From assembly GCF_000090795.2 (NCBI RefSeq), contig NW_003546331.1, positions 210,722 to 274,721 of the forward strand: a stretch of DNA of 64,000 nt. The letters are read 5' to 3'. Below the pieces are notes generated by a model, which was given only the letters and a program-made list of their open reading frames with translations, searched no databases and was not told the origin of the DNA. A program made the position numbers and the translations under genes. The stretch is from Amphimedon queenslandica. Lineage: Eukaryota > Porifera > Demospongiae > Haplosclerida > Niphatidae. Shown here piece by piece: positions 20,377 to 33,190 of the stretch (positions are counted from its first letter, which is position 1; each line of letters opens with the position of its first letter).

Positions 20377-22272
20377 ATGGAAATGATAACTAGCTGTATA
20401 TCCACATGGCTGGGATTGGCTGGTGTCCTAATGACCCTCACCTTTACTGTACTTGCTGTGTTGGCCCACAGGTTGGGCATATTTGACCTTTTCTTTGCTT
20501 ACATTGATGGTGAGTCTAAAAGCAATGGAGGTGAGCTGGTTGCAGCCACTCTCAAAGCCCACGGTGTCAAGTTCTTATTCACACTCTGTGGAGGGCACAT
20601 ATCACCAATCCTGGTAGCCAGTGAGAAACTGGGTATCAAAGTTATTGGAACACGTCACGAGGTCAACACTGTCTTTGCAGCTGATGCCGTCGCTCGTCTC
20701 TCTGGTGTGATAGGCGTGGCGTGCGTTACAGCAGGACCGGGTCTAACAAACACTGTCACTGCTGTTAAGAATGCTCAAATGGCCGAATCACCATTACTCC
20801 TCATAGGCGGAGCAGCTGCAGGTATATTGAAGGGACGCGGGGCTCTGCAGGATATCGATCAGATGGTCCTGTTCAAACCGTTGTGTAAGTTCTGTGCAAC
20901 AGTGACTCGAGTTAGGGACATTGTACCGACTCTTAGGAAAGCAATAGCTGCAGCACAGTCGGGTACACCAGGACCAGTGTTTGTAGAGTTCCCTATTGAT
21001 ACTCTCTACTCTTACTCAATGGTGCATAAAGAGATACTCCCTCAGAAGAAACCCAGGACCTTGCCTCAGATCCTTACCTATTGGTATATGAAGGCGTATG
21101 TCGCTCGTGTGTTTGGTAATGCATGGGCTCCTAAAGAGATGTCACCACTGCCTATAGTGAGGCCATTCTGTGCTGATAGTGACGCTATGAAAGCAGCCGA
21201 ATTGATTAAGAAATCCAAGAAACCTTTATTCCTTATTGGGAGCCAAACTGTCCTGCCACCTGTTAAAGCTGAAGACACTCGTGAGCATTTGGAGACCATT
21301 GGTATACCATGTTACCTTGGAGGAATGTCTCGTGGGCTACTGGGACGTAATGGACATCTCCATATAAGGCAAAGGAGACGTGATGCTCTTAAGGACTCTG
21401 ACCTTGTTGTGCTGGTTGGATCAGTCTGTGATTTTAGGCTGAATTATGGACGTGTTTTCAATAGCAAGTGTGTCATTATTGCCGTCAATCGTAACAAGAC
21501 TCAATTGTATCTCAATGCTGGTATGACCTGGAACCCAAACCTAGCTCTACAAGGTGACCCCGGTCACTTCATAAAACAGTTAGCATCGTATCTCAAGAAC
21601 TATCAGTGCGACCGAGGCTGGGTTGACCTCCTCAAGTCAAGGGACCAAGAAAAGGAAGCAGACACTAAATCAAAGGCTGAGGAAATACCAGATGAGCATC
21701 TGAACCCTCTTAAAGTCCTACACATCACGGAGGAGGTTATGAGCCCTGATACTATACTGATAGCTGATGGAGGAGACTTTGTTGGTTCTGCCGCTTACAT
21801 ACTCCGTCCCCGTGGTCCCCTTACTTGGCTGGACCCTGGCCCGTTTGGCACTCTTGGAGTTGGAGGAGGGTTTGCATTAGGAGCTAAGCTATGCTGCCCT
21901 GACTCCGACATATGGATCATATATGGTGATGGATCCTGTGGGTACAGTATACCGGAATTTGACACATTCTCCCGTTTCAAGCTCCCAGTTATTGCTCTGG
22001 TTGGTAATGATGCCTGCTGGACTCAAATAGCTCGAGAGCAGGTCCCCATACTGGGCAGTGATACTGGCTGCATGCTGGAGTATTGCAACTATCACACTGT
22101 GGCTGAGGGTTTTGGTGGTCTGGGGTATGAGCTGGAGCGTGGAATGGATGATGAGGCCATCAGGAAGACACTCAGTGAGGCTCAGGATGTTTCTCGTAAG
22201 AGCAATAAGCCGGTCCTCATTAATTGCTTCATTGGAAAGACTGACTTTCGTAAAGGATCCATATCTGTGTAA
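20377..22272 (+). CDS. ILVBL: ILVBL/HACL2: TPP-dependent acetolactate synthase-like lyase
   Basis: Thiamine-pyrophosphate enzyme of the acetolactate-synthase-like family. The mammalian protein (HACL2) is an ER-membrane 2-hydroxyacyl-CoA lyase used in alpha-oxidation and phytosphingosine breakdown. One exon, 631 aa from ATG 20377; no earlier in-frame ATG was seen. An N-terminal membrane segment at about 11-31 ([19 protein letters not shown]) precedes the TPP N-domain, which carries catalytic Glu95 in GTRHEVN. The C-terminal TPP domain has the GDG...N motif (GDGS at 517-520, ending at GNDACW). Length and order agree with animal ILVBL. A small 3' ATT repeat follows the stop. It shares the upstream region at 20023-20376 with DDX18 and the tRNA-Gly. 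Confidence 0.95.
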   Translation: MEMITSCISTWLGLAGVLMTLTFTVLAVLAHRLGIFDLFFAYIDGESKSNGGELVAATLKAHGVKFLFTLCGGHISPILVASEKLGIKVIGTRHEVNTVFAADAVARLSGVIGVACVTAGPGLTNTVTAVKNAQMAESPLLLIGGAAAGILKGRGALQDIDQMVLFKPLCKFCATVTRVRDIVPTLRKAIAAAQSGTPGPVFVEFPIDTLYSYSMVHKEILPQKKPRTLPQILTYWYMKAYVARVFGNAWAPKEMSPLPIVRPFCADSDAMKAAELIKKSKKPLFLIGSQTVLPPVKAEDTREHLETIGIPCYLGGMSRGLLGRNGHLHIRQRRRDALKDSDLVVLVGSVCDFRLNYGRVFNSKCVIIAVNRNKTQLYLNAGMTWNPNLALQGDPGHFIKQLASYLKNYQCDRGWVDLLKSRDQEKEADTKSKAEEIPDEHLNPLKVLHITEEVMSPDTILIADGGDFVGSAAYILRPRGPLTWLDPGPFGTLGVGGGFALGAKLCCPDSDIWIIYGDGSCGYSIPEFDTFSRFKLPVIALVGNDACWTQIAREQVPILGSDTGCMLEYCNYHTVAEGFGGLGYELERGMDDEAIRKTLSEAQDVSRKSNKPVLINCFIGKTDFRKGSISV

Positions 22273-23170
22273 AGGATGGGACAATTGTGATAAGAATATA
22301 TTATTATTATTATTATGCTGCAATTATGATTATGATTATGATCTTTATTGTTATAGAAATTGATTTGTGATATGATGCATACACTTTTGGAGATTTTAAT
22401 ATTGCAGTTTTGGAAATGATTATTAGCATTATACTAATGAATACTTGGCTGCTACAGTAACTGGCAGTTTGCACTAAGAGGTGTTAACAAAATTAGTACA
22501 CTTTTTCTAAAATTTAGTTGCCCACAATTGATCAAATAGGCCATTGTATGCATCAATAGGCTACAATAGGGTTACATGGATAGTCTTAGCTACATTACTC
22601 AAACACATCAAACAGACAATAAACCAACATTATGCTGATTGAGCTGATAGCTTTGCCTTCATACTACAAGTACAGGTTCATAGATGTACAGTTGTTGATT
22701 ATAGGTTTACTCTTAATGTCTCAACAGGTGTACGTCTGTTATCAAGGGAGAACAACTGATTGGATTACAATTTGATGTTTATGCAACTCAACACACACTC
22801 AGGCACTGTAATGATAGTGACAAGTCGGAAGCTTTAGTTTTTCCAAAGATAATAACACCACGAGCAAACCCCATCTCACTAATGAATAATAAGTTATAAC
22901 ACAAGCCAATAACTTTCATTTGTTCACACATCACTTAAATATAATCATGGCATGGTTTTTCCTTACATAACTTGATGTAATGCTGGTAAACATAGGTGCA
23001 TGACTTTCAAATATTAAATAATAATTCATTTTATTTGACTCTAAAAATTATTACAAGTGGTTGATATTGTTATAATCACATAGAAACACAATAATCAATA
23101 ATAATAATAATAATAATAATGATGACAATAAATAATATTATTATAATAATGATGACAATAATAATTAATT
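22273..23170. other. Convergent intergenic region
   Basis: AT-rich 3' regions of ILVBL (+) and the PH-domain gene (-), with (AAT)n runs at about 23097-23120. I see no exon. Confidence 0.6.
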
Positions 23171-26100
23171 TTATTTTTGCTTTTGTAATGTAACGAGTTG
23201 GAGTCGCTCGGCTTTCATTGCATCTTCATCTGATGATACGTGAAATGGAGATTTCATGTCTAATTTAAGAATAACGATAAAAGCTCATCCCGTAAGTATA
23301 TGAATGAGTACATGCCCAAAACATGCAATAAAAGTTAAATCTATTTACATGTAGGTCTTATGCTGTGTAGACAAATTTTGAGCCAAATGATTATACACAA
23401 TTATTTTTATGCATATATATATATATATATGTAGATATAGACGCTACATATCACCATTCTTACCTTTCTCCATTTCCTCTTCATCTGAAGTATCCATACT
23501 CATATGGAGTGTAGCAAAGTCTTGTCTCAACTGCCCAGCCTCAGTGAACATTCTATTCCTCACTCCGCCACTCTCTGCTATCGTGACGCGTAGTCTTGAA
23601 GAATCGGCCCAAGATGAATCAGTCCTTGGCATTGTAGTCCCTAATGAGCCAGGAGTTGACACATGTAGTGTGGACACACTTCGATTCTTTACAAGATTAT
23701 ACGATAATGTAGGAGGAGAGGGTGCAGCTCCTGCTGTCTGGTTGGGAGGACTACTGCCGGCGAAGGTACTCACTGGTCGTTGGTCCTGTCGTGGCTTGTA
23801 CGTCTTCTCTTTAGTGTCTTTTAGTGTTTGAATGATGCCTATCCAGGATTGCATCTCCTCTTGAGTTGGAGCCGAGAGGTAATAGACACGGACGTCTTTC
23901 TTGTTGGGGCCTTCTTGACGATGAACTTCAAACATGTTAGGTTTAGCAGTTCTAAGAAAGAAGAGAGAGAATTTAAAATGGGAAGACGAGAGAGGGTAGG
24001 CTAGTCTAGGGATTACTATAACGGGCATGATAATACAAACTGGAAAGATAAACTGATTGGGATAGTATATTTAATGACAATAACTGTGGAAAGCATAGCT
24101 TTAACAACTAAACAAACCATTTATTTATAATATTGCATGTACATGCATGACCTATGCTACTTTTGAAGAAGTACAAAGGAGGAAGGGTGAACTGTGAATA
24201 CAAGTACATGTACATGTATTTCAGCACAGCTGAGAGTGTAAGGATATATTGACAAAAAGAGCTAACTATAAATGCACTAGTCAATAAACAATAAAGCACA
24301 ATTAAATTACAATATACATATATTGTAACGAAATGGGCCAGCTGCCAGATGTCAAACTCAATGGGCTGATCTATTGTTAGTAAACAATCACTCATCCTTC
24401 AACATTAACTACTACTGACAAAAATAAACTAATCCACAAAGCTACTTACTGTCCTTGGGCTATCTGTATTTTAGTAATGTCCTCCAATGGTAGTATACCT
24501 AAAGGCTATAAGAAGACGATAATATATAATACTCCCTTTTTCTCTTGATTAAAGGTATACCTGTTCTGTTTTGTAGTATGCTAGTGTGTGGGTGTCCAAT
24601 ACAAACATTCTCCTCCTCCAATTTTTCACTTTATGTCCTTGCTTGACAAGGAACCCTTGCTTATGTACATATCTATTATTGTCATCCTAGAAATACATAA
24701 ATATATTATGTTCATTCATACAACATCACAACTTTAATTTAATTATCATTATTCAATTGCTACATACCAAGCATTATCATGATTAAGCTTTCTAAGGTAT
24801 AATACATGTAATAAGTATTATTAGGTATTGCATAAATGGATGGTTTACAAGTCCAGCTAGAACAAAAACAACATTGGTCAGGTGTGTGTGTATTGGTATA
24901 AAAAGTAGAATATGCAATACAATGAAAGTAAAGCTATAATCTCAACAAATGCATACATGATGATACATACATACTATACATACTATACTCATTATCTTTA
25001 ATCAAATTTCTATGGAAAATAGTAAAGATCACAAGATACTACAAATACTGTTTCTCTCTTAAAGTTATTCATTTGATGTGAATACAACAGATACTGTGCT
25101 GTGTAATATTATAGCTGCATCACGTACCAGTTCTAATAGTGCTTGTACATGTAATCCATCATTACCACCTCCTGGCTCAACCCCTATATCAATATCTATC
25201 GAATCAGTTGAAGTTAAATCTTTCTTGCTGCTCTGATTGCTCAGTGTAGGAGCAGTTGCTGATCGAAGCTGAACAATCTACAAAAGAGATAGGATGAGTC
25301 TGTACTCATTACCACGGTAGCTAATCAAATTTCATGGCAACAAGGTCAAAATACCTTTGTTCTTAGCCTCTGATTGTCAAGTGATAGCACTTTATTAGTT
25401 GTTGCCATTTCAGTGAGTCTTTGAACCAGGGACTCCTTCACCAGTCTGCCTTCATCCTCCAGCGAGGTCGACTTCTCTCTCAATTTGTTGCGTTCGCTAT
25501 CATTTTAAAATGTATATTAAAAGTAAAATGGTATTATAATTATCATGTTAATATTTATTAAAGGTATGGTAGGAGGAGCATTGTGTGTGTGCCAGTACCT
25601 TTTCAAGTCTTTAAGCTCATCTCTCATCTCTGAGGCAAGCCTCAGCTCAGTTGTGGCTTGTTTTATGTCGGTTTTCAACAACTGGAGCTCAAAGTTTTTA
25701 TGATCAAGATCACTTCCCTATACAATAACAACAGCTAATAGTACAGCCACGTTTGAGATTTTGAAACATGCAGGTGCTATTATTACCGGTACTATACTAT
25801 TAATGGATATAAAAGGATGCTTTCTTATACATAAAAACAATGAGTTTGCGATAAACACTGACAGTTAGTGTTGATTATTGAATATCAATGTTTACCATTC
25901 TCTTGAGCAGTTTTCTTTACTGAGAAATGACTAACAGTCCCAGTGCATGAACAATGGACTACTCTCACCACAGAATTATATAATAATCAGCAGGGTATTG
26001 CTTGTAGGGGATACCCATTAGTAAAATATGCATAAAATGTGTGTGTAACCTGATACAAACATTCAAAATGTCACAACAAATAACATAGAGTGCCAACTGG

Positions 26101-27695
26101 TCAGCCATACATTGAATGCAGTGCATAAGTGGAAATAGCAGTGAAATTATAGCAATACTTAGAATAATGTTGTTCCTATACTTCCTTTGCTTACCATTTC
26201 GCTGATAGTCAGCCATAGTGCTTTGTTCTGCTCACTTAGCTCGTCAATCCTTGTCACAAATGATAGTCTCTCTTGCTCCATTAATGATATCTTCTCTAAT
26301 AACTGCTGTGATTCATTACCTAATAATAATAATAATAATAATCATACTTAAAGCAATCTCACTCTCACTGTCTATCATTATCCTCAACTTTGCCTCACTC
26401 ACTCCATACATCAAGATTTACTATACTTCTTCTAATCATTATTCAGTGTACATACCATGAAGTTATGTACACATTGATCAGACAAATACAATCCTACATA
26501 GGCAGATGCATTCAGTATACCTCACAATACAAGGTCCCAAGTGTAAATTGTTCAACTACCCCCAAATCAGACTATCAATATGCTAAAATGTTGTGCTTCA
26601 CTTCTATCTCTCACTTTTTCCTTCCTCTCTCTCTCTCTCTCTCTCACTCTCACCTGTCAATCCTTTTCCCAAAGGTTGTACGAAATTAGAGTCTTCAATA
26701 TCGGCAGATACTTTTCGTAACAGTGTCCCACCTCCAGCAAGAGATGTGACTGACTCCCGTGGCTCCTGTCTGCCTAGTACTGACATTAAATGACTACGAA
26801 ACGGCAGCTGTATGCTACAAGTGCTGGTAGCAGAGCTGAGTACTCCTCTGCCGCTAGTACTGAGTATTGTATTAGTCTTAGTATTTGCTCCTCCAATGCT
26901 ATGTTCATGACCGCTTCCCTCTAGCGTGAGTGATGCCAAAAACACAGAGTCTAGCTCGGTCTCTGAGTGGGTCCTACGCAGACCAGGTCCAGCCAATGAC
27001 CCGTCATGATAGTGGCGCTCACTCCGCTGGGTATGAAGCTTGTACAGTAAGGTCTGGTGTAGCGGCCCGAGGTGCTTCCCCATGTAATCGAAATCATCTT
27101 TATCGGCCGACTGGCTGAAAGATGAAGAGTGGACCGTGTTCATTCTCTTCAGTAGTGGTCTTTCCTTCTTCCCTCCAAACAGATTACCATCAAAGCAAAC
27201 ATTAGCTGAGGTGATGCAGGTCTCTCTCGTCTCCTTTAGACATTTGTCCAGTTTTGATATTTGCTCCTCAATGTCCGAATAATCGAGACCTCTAGGGTAC
27301 ATCTGATCAACGACGGTACCAAGCTCCACGTTCTCTTTCCTCTTGGCAGCGATGGTCTCGGGATCAATGATATATATGTCTTCGACTGGCATGTGGATGT
27401 GATCGGGGATCTTCTCCTTCTTATGGCAAGCATCTTCAAGTGATATGAGATACTCGCGCGCTTGATCAAGCTGAGATATGATCCGGCTCAGACCTCTTAG
27501 TAACCTCTCGTTAGTTTCCTGAGCTCCAATCAGTGCCAGCTGGTTGTCTTGACATTGAGAGCAGGGACCCTCCGAAGACACAAAACTTATCGCTCCTGAT
27601 CTCACTCGTGGTGATGGTGAGGATGATAATTTGGGACGATGATTGACGACATCTTGAGGCTCTATGATATCAAAACTATCAGTGCTGGACATCAT
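23171..27695 (-). CDS. Coiled-coil protein with C-terminal PH domain
   Basis: Multi-exon gene on the minus strand. A long first coding exon (about 26652-27695, starting at ATG 27695) encodes a Ser-rich region with SSSPSPRVRSG and an early helix (LIGAQETNERLLRGLSRI). Exons near 26190-26320, 25600-25720 and 25365-25500 encode heptad-like helices (LLEKISLMEQERLSFVTRI; LEDEGRLVKESLVQRL). Exons near 24590-24690, 24455-24505 and 23466-23950 form a PH domain: GFLVKQGHKVKNWRRRMFVL, then PLGILPLEDITKIQI, then FEVHRQ, ending with the conserved Trp in MQSWIGIIQ. The Lys/Arg cluster in the first loop suits phosphoinositide binding. A last exon (about 23171-23262) ends ERLQLVTLQKQK. It is probably a membrane-linked adaptor. 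I cannot name the subfamily; PLEKHA-like is the nearest impression. Confidence 0.75.
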
Positions 27696-28549
27696 GCCGG
27701 TAGTGCTGTGATAATAATGATAAAGAAAGAGAAAGTGCATGTTGATGATAATAATGATGCTATAATGCAAGTTATTGAAATATCAGTGCAAATTACTTGT
27801 TCCTAAGTAAATACGAAATTGTTTGTTTTAATGAAACACTAAGGAACAATAAACTAACAAATGATAGAGCGACCTTTAAATGAGAAATGACAGGTAAGGA
27901 ATTTGAGTAATGGGAGGGAGGAAGAGGGAGAGAAGGATTAGGCAGTAAAAAATGAGACACAGAAATAAAGGCCAGTAACAATGGGGACTGAAAACACTGA
28001 ATGAGTAACAACAATACTATCTATGAGGAGTCAATGATTACCAAAGAGCACAAGTTGTTGGTAAACAATGTATGAACAAGGCCCACTGGTACATGATGTA
28101 AACAACAAATCCTGTATGACTAACACCTGTCAGTGGGCTCACCACTCTACTAGCTAGAGTAAAATAATAGACTTTTGGACTAAAGCAGTGTCTTTATCAG
28201 ACTCTACTAGTCATAATAACCCTGATAACACTAAAAAACATACACACATCACCACTTACTTGCCACTAGTTGACTATCTATCCGTTGTGTTCCTCGTTTT
28301 CTTTTGATAGAGACACAGAAAGAGAGAGCACTGGGGCTCTTCCCTCTCTCAGTAATCCTTAGATAAGAGTATGTTTAAAGGAGGAGGAGGAGGCACTAGT
28401 GAGAGGAGGAATAAGCCGATATGTGAATACTGGAATAGCTATAGCTGTATTGTGTGGGTGGGGCTGGCTGGACATGGATCCCGTGTCCTGAAGAATACGG
28501 AAACCACGTGGGTCAACTCCACTGGAGGTGTGGCTCAAATTAATTTATC
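27696..28549. promoter_or_regulatory. Divergent region between PH-domain gene and WARS2
   Basis: It probably holds 5' UTR sequence of the PH-domain gene: an acceptor-like TTATCACAG lies just upstream of its start codon. A CACGTG E-box lies at 28504-28509, about 45 bp before the WARS2 ATG. No coding exon is evident. Confidence 0.4.
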
Positions 28550-30373
28550 ATGGCTGGTGCACAGCGTGTGTTTTCTGGGATACAACCCTCTGGAGTGCCT
28601 CATTTAGGTAATTATATAGGAGCAATAAGGAACTGGGTCCAACTCCAGAAGACCTGTGGCAATAATGTCATGTACAGCATTGTTGATCTCCATGCATTGA
28701 CTGTCCATCAGGCTCCATTGCTCCTTAAGAGGAACATCAAGAATATGACAGTCTGTCTGTTAGCTTGTGGCATAGACCCCAAACAAAGCATTGTGTTTCA
28801 GCAGAGTCAAGTCAGTCTTGCGTTGTCGCTAGGGGGTCCTGTATTATTGGTTTTGTGCATAGGTTCCAGAACATTGTGAATTAATGTGGTTGCTAAGCTG
28901 TCAGACACCAAACGGTTGGTTAAATAAAATGACACAATGGAAGGTATGACAACAACAGACTAATATTAAAATAGGATTTTTGGGCCTCACATTATATATT
29001 TACATGTAGTAACAACAGTCAATGAAATCATTATACATATTTTTGCTGTAAAGGAAATTTACAAGGGAAATAAATTCTTTTAAGTTTAGCTATTGTTTAT
29101 CACAACATTTTTATGCATCCCAATCATATAATTCAGGGGAAGTTATTTATAACGTATTGTATAAATATTTGTAATTGTTGTAGTCAAAAGGAGCAACTGA
29201 TAATAAGAGCTTTGTAAACATTGGATTATATGCTTATCCCATACTGATGGCTGCTGATATATTACTATACAAGTGAGCATGCACTACTGATAATTATTAT
29301 GTAAATTGTAATTATTATGTATTGTAGTTATTATGTATAATTATTATGTATTGTAATTATTATGTATTATTTGTATACATCTCTCTTTCTCTCTTTCTTT
29401 TCTTTAGAGCTACTCATATTCCTGTTGGAGCTGATCAGTTGCAGCACTTGGAGCTAACATGTGACATAGCGCACACTTTCAATTCTCGTTATGGAGTAGA
29501 GTTCTTTCCAAAACCACAGCCATTACTCTCTGAAGGTAATGTTTAAGCTGCTTAAAAATTGGTCCAAATACCCTGTACTATTATAATTATAGTGCAGGGT
29601 ATTTTGACCAAAAATGAAAAGGAGAAAAATCTCTATTTTTGTAATTTTTCCTTATACGTATACATGTTTTTATGTTGTGCATCAACTTTGAGCTGATTCT
29701 GATCCAGTTTTGATTTTTTACGAATTTTTAAAGTTGCTCAAAAATTAGGCCAAAGTTCCTGTACTATAGCACAGGGTCTTTTGCGAAATTTCATCAAAAA
29801 TGACTAGGAGAGAATTCTCCATTATAATAATTTTTCTAATACATATACATGTTCATATGTTGTGTATTAACTTTGAGCTGATTCTGATTGAGTTTGAATT
29901 TTTTATTATCTTCTTTCACGTCAGGTAAAAACCAGAGGATAATGAGTTTGCGCAATCCGTTGCAAAAGATGAGCAAGTCAGACAACCAAGAAATGGCTCG
30001 TATAGACATCACGGACACACCAGATCAAGTACACAACAAAATACGCAAAGCAGTAACAGACTGTACATCAGCAGTAACGTTCGAACCCGAGGAAAGACCA
30101 GGAGTATCAAACCTAGTCTCCATGTACTCTGCACTCTCCGGTAAGACCACTGATGAAGTAGTGGAGGATTTCACTGGTAAAGAAACTGTCGAGCTCAAGG
30201 ATGGTCTTACTCAAGTAATCATAAGTTACTTGAAGCCAATACAAGAGAAGATTATTGAATTAGAGGAAGATGAAGGGCATATTGAGCAGATATTAACAGA
30301 TGGTGCTAGGAGAGCTCGTGAAAGGGCATCAGTCACTATCAGGGGAGCAAAGGAGCTATTAGGCATCAACTGA
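28550..30373 (+). CDS. WARS2: Tryptophanyl-tRNA synthetase, mitochondrial/bacterial type
   Basis: Class I aminoacyl-tRNA synthetase that charges tRNA-Trp, most like mitochondrial WARS2 and bacterial TrpRS. Five exons: 28550-28810, 28863-28943, 29184-29272, 29408-29535 and 29925-30373, with consistent phases. The HIGH-type motif is PHLGN in [17 protein letters not shown], and the KMSKS motif is complete (LQKMSKSDN). Family blocks [25 protein letters not shown] and [15 protein letters not shown] are all present. It ends in [11 protein letters not shown]. The first ATG immediately precedes the catalytic fold and an in-frame TAA lies 9 bp upstream of it, so no cleavable presequence is visible unless a further 5' exon exists. 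The fourth intron carries copies of the dispersed ~160-bp unit. A broken copy of the last exon lies at 34508-34837. Confidence 0.93.
29545..29905. repeat. Dispersed ~160-bp unit array in WARS2 intron
   Basis: About two units in forward orientation (TTTGAGCTGATTCTGAT twice, AAAGTTGCTCAAAAATT). It fills almost the whole fourth intron and ends just before the splice acceptor of the KMSKS exon. Confidence 0.75.
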
Positions 30374-31114
30374 CCAACTTCTCATAATTATTAATGTGTA
30401 TTGGATCTATCTGATTGTATACACTAAAACGATTATTTTCAATTTCATTAAACCAATTATGTAATATATATATAATTGTTATTTTGATGTAAGTGTGCTA
30501 TTGCATTCCAACACGGTCCCTCTGTATTCTATCATTGTACGTTTTTGACACTATATTCCACGCCTCCATGAATCGATCCACACAATTTGACAAACAAGTC
30601 TAAAGCAAATAAAAGTTATTATTTATGTTTTTTGTGAACTTGTGATGATCCATGTAAAGTCTATAATAGTGCAGTTTTTAACTAGTTGCTAATAATAATT
30701 ATTATATGTAAATGTGTAATGATACTTTCCAGCAAACTGTACCCAAGAAGGAATGCATTCCAGTGAAATGCATTTATGGTTAAAGTAAACAGATTCTGTT
30801 GACTGGCCTTGTTCAGTTAAGTCATGTCATTAACTAAAAATGATGTATGTTGCCTATTCCTGGACCAATATTCTTTGTCATTAGTTGAAATGACAATAAT
30901 AATTATTTGTAGTAAACGATAAGCTTAACATTCTCAACAATTAATTTTAATAATAATAATGAAAGAAAAATAGTGACAATAATAATAATAAAATAAAACA
31001 AAAACAGCACTATAAACTACAAAAGACAAATACAAAATTAATAATCAGTTGCTGCTACAATTCTTAATAATGTAAACAATTAATGTAAATTTGCAAAATC
31101 TGCTATACTTAAGT
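30374..31114. other. Convergent intergenic region
   Basis: 3' flanks of WARS2 and the F-box gene. AT-rich, with (AAT)n runs near 30945-30985. No exon seen. Confidence 0.6.
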
Positions 31115-33070
31115 CTAGCTCTGCAACCTCATAAAAATGCAGCACATGTTTTCTAATTTTATCTCGTCCATCTCGTCCATAATTTCTAATATCATCAATT
31201 CATCTGGATGATCTGGTGTTTTGTTAAATTGAATATAATTACCCTCTTCAATTTTATCCCGAACATCTTCACGCTCGACATAATCCAAAAATAAATACTT
31301 CAATTGATGCTTCTTGCTACTGATAGCTAAAGCATTACCAAATGCCAAAGTCATTTTTTGTTCATATGAGCAGTCAAACCAGAGATGAGTGAGATTGGCA
31401 TAAAGTGCTGGATCTACTGGTAGTTTGAGTTTGGCTGAATGACAATTAATATACAGAACTGAGAGTCTATGGCATTTCTGAAGTATGCTTTCAAGCCCTT
31501 CAATAATGTTTAACTTTACTGTAGCGGTTTCTCTATATAAAATATTGAGTTCCAGATATAAAAGAGACTCCAGATTCGAAATAATTGAAAGCAAATGTTG
31601 ACTAATAAAATAATCCAACGCTTTAGTCACAGTAGTGTGGGGTGAGCTAGTGACAGTAAGACCTTTGAGTCTGGTAATTCTCTTAATATGACCAAGAGTC
31701 TTGATATGTTTGATAACACTTTCCTTGACTGACAGCTCTCTATCAGTTAGGACTCTTGATGAATGTTTACCATTGCAAGACTTGGGAGTAAGCGGTGAGA
31801 AAGAGCAACAGTTGACAGACAAATATTCCAAATATTTCATTCTTGACAAAAGATTCCAAAAGTTCTCCACATCAAACTTGATACCGCTATCTCTGGAACT
31901 AGTAGAGAAACAAGACACATCTAATCCTCTTAGTTTGAGGCAGTGTACAGATAACGGAACCATGTAAGCATCAAGACAATCTGATATAATACTTCTCTTC
32001 AAACTGACCTCCAATACGTTAGGGGTCTCCTTGACAATCATACGAAAGGACTCAAGTGATACGGCTACAGAAGAAAATTCAAGTACGGTAATGTTAACTC
32101 CATATTGACTGGTATAAACTGGCAGACCAGGGGTGACAGCTTCATCTTTAAAAACAGCATATCGTTGACTAACATCATCATTCATTGGTGTGATCATATC
32201 TCTCATTGTAATCATGAGCTTCCCATTAGCAGTCACAGCAACAGATTCAGAACTATTGGGGCCAATTTCGAATGAGTACACGGGTATATCATAAAAATCA
32301 AAGTTCAAAGGTCGGTGAAGCTTCGTATAAACTGCAAAATAAGCTGAATGAGTGATATTAGGAAGAGGCTGCTGTGTATTCCTGGACCAAGGTTCGTTCC
32401 ACTCGATTGAAATCATAATAAATTTTTGCGGCAAACAGTTGTTCAACAGCCATCTCTTAAACAGTCTCTTGGGGTTGTCAGGCAAAATGTAAACTATGAC
32501 AAGTTTCTTTAACTTTGAAAAGATTGGAAAATATTTCAAAATATGAGCTATCTCAGTGCGAATATATGTCAGGCTTAAGCACAGTAGATGAGGTAAACCT
32601 GAAAAGATCCTCTTCAAATCATTGAGAGTAATTTCAGACCCATAAAGATTCAAAGTATGAATATTGTTACATGTAACAATCATTTGTTGATATTTACTGA
32701 ATGGTAGCTTTCCCTTTAAACTGAGCGACTGTACATGTGGGTGACAAATTTGTAAAGCTGATTTGATGAATGAAGCATTTGTCTCATGATATGCATCATC
32801 AATGAAAACGTTTCTCCACAAATGAGGATCAGAACATATGCTGTAAAGTCTTCGATTGACTAATCGAAGGGATATCTTATCTCTGAGTGGCAGCATCATG
32901 CATATCTCTTGTATTACCTCATTTGGTAGGGAATCAAACGGGTTTGCATATTCCTGATGATGATCCATCACAGATAAATTGATAAAAGGTTCTGGGTCCT
33001 CGGAATCAACATCAGAATCATAGTTAAAGACTTTCCTTCCTTTCGAGCAAGGTTCAGTAGTAGTGTCCAT
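31115..33070 (-). CDS. F-box protein with leucine-rich C-terminal region
   Basis: Single-exon frame of 651 aa from ATG 33070. Residues 44-90 form an F-box: PFDSLPNEVIQEICMMLPLR followed by LRLVNRRLYSICSDPHLW. This should bind SKP1 in an SCF ubiquitin ligase. The remainder contains irregular leucine-rich stretches (LHTLNLYGSEITLNDL; LEYLSVNCCSFSPL; LLYLELNILY) that look like degenerate LRRs for substrate binding, as in FBXL proteins. I cannot match it to a named vertebrate FBXL. An intronless long frame suggests a lineage-expanded F-box family member, which is inference. A palindromic NRF1-type site lies about 60 bp upstream of the start. Confidence 0.85.
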   Translation of the reverse strand: MDTTTEPCSKGRKVFNYDSDVDSEDPEPFINLSVMDHHQEYANPFDSLPNEVIQEICMMLPLRDKISLRLVNRRLYSICSDPHLWRNVFIDDAYHETNASFIKSALQICHPHVQSLSLKGKLPFSKYQQMIVTCNNIHTLNLYGSEITLNDLKRIFSGLPHLLCLSLTYIRTEIAHILKYFPIFSKLKKLVIVYILPDNPKRLFKRWLLNNCLPQKFIMISIEWNEPWSRNTQQPLPNITHSAYFAVYTKLHRPLNFDFYDIPVYSFEIGPNSSESVAVTANGKLMITMRDMITPMNDDVSQRYAVFKDEAVTPGLPVYTSQYGVNITVLEFSSVAVSLESFRMIVKETPNVLEVSLKRSIISDCLDAYMVPLSVHCLKLRGLDVSCFSTSSRDSGIKFDVENFWNLLSRMKYLEYLSVNCCSFSPLTPKSCNGKHSSRVLTDRELSVKESVIKHIKTLGHIKRITRLKGLTVTSSPHTTVTKALDYFISQHLLSIISNLESLLYLELNILYRETATVKLNIIEGLESILQKCHRLSVLYINCHSAKLKLPVDPALYANLTHLWFDCSYEQKMTLAFGNALAISSKKHQLKYLFLDYVEREDVRDKIEEGNYIQFNKTPDHPDELMILEIMDEMDEIKLENMCCIFMRLQS

Positions 33071-33128
33071 TGTAGTTACTTGGTTTTTGACTTCTCTTTA
33101 ACTCACGAGGTTTCACGTGTTTGAGCAT

Positions 33129-33140
33129 TGCGCATGCGCA
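33129..33140. promoter_or_regulatory. NRF1-type palindromic motif
   Basis: TGCGCATGCGCA, a perfect match to the animal NRF1 consensus, 59 bp upstream of the F-box start codon. The same 12-mer occurs upstream of the PFK gene. Confidence 0.65.
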
Positions 33141-33190
33141 ATCATACGACCGGAAGTACTGTAATTATAGTTAAGCTACGTCATAGATAT

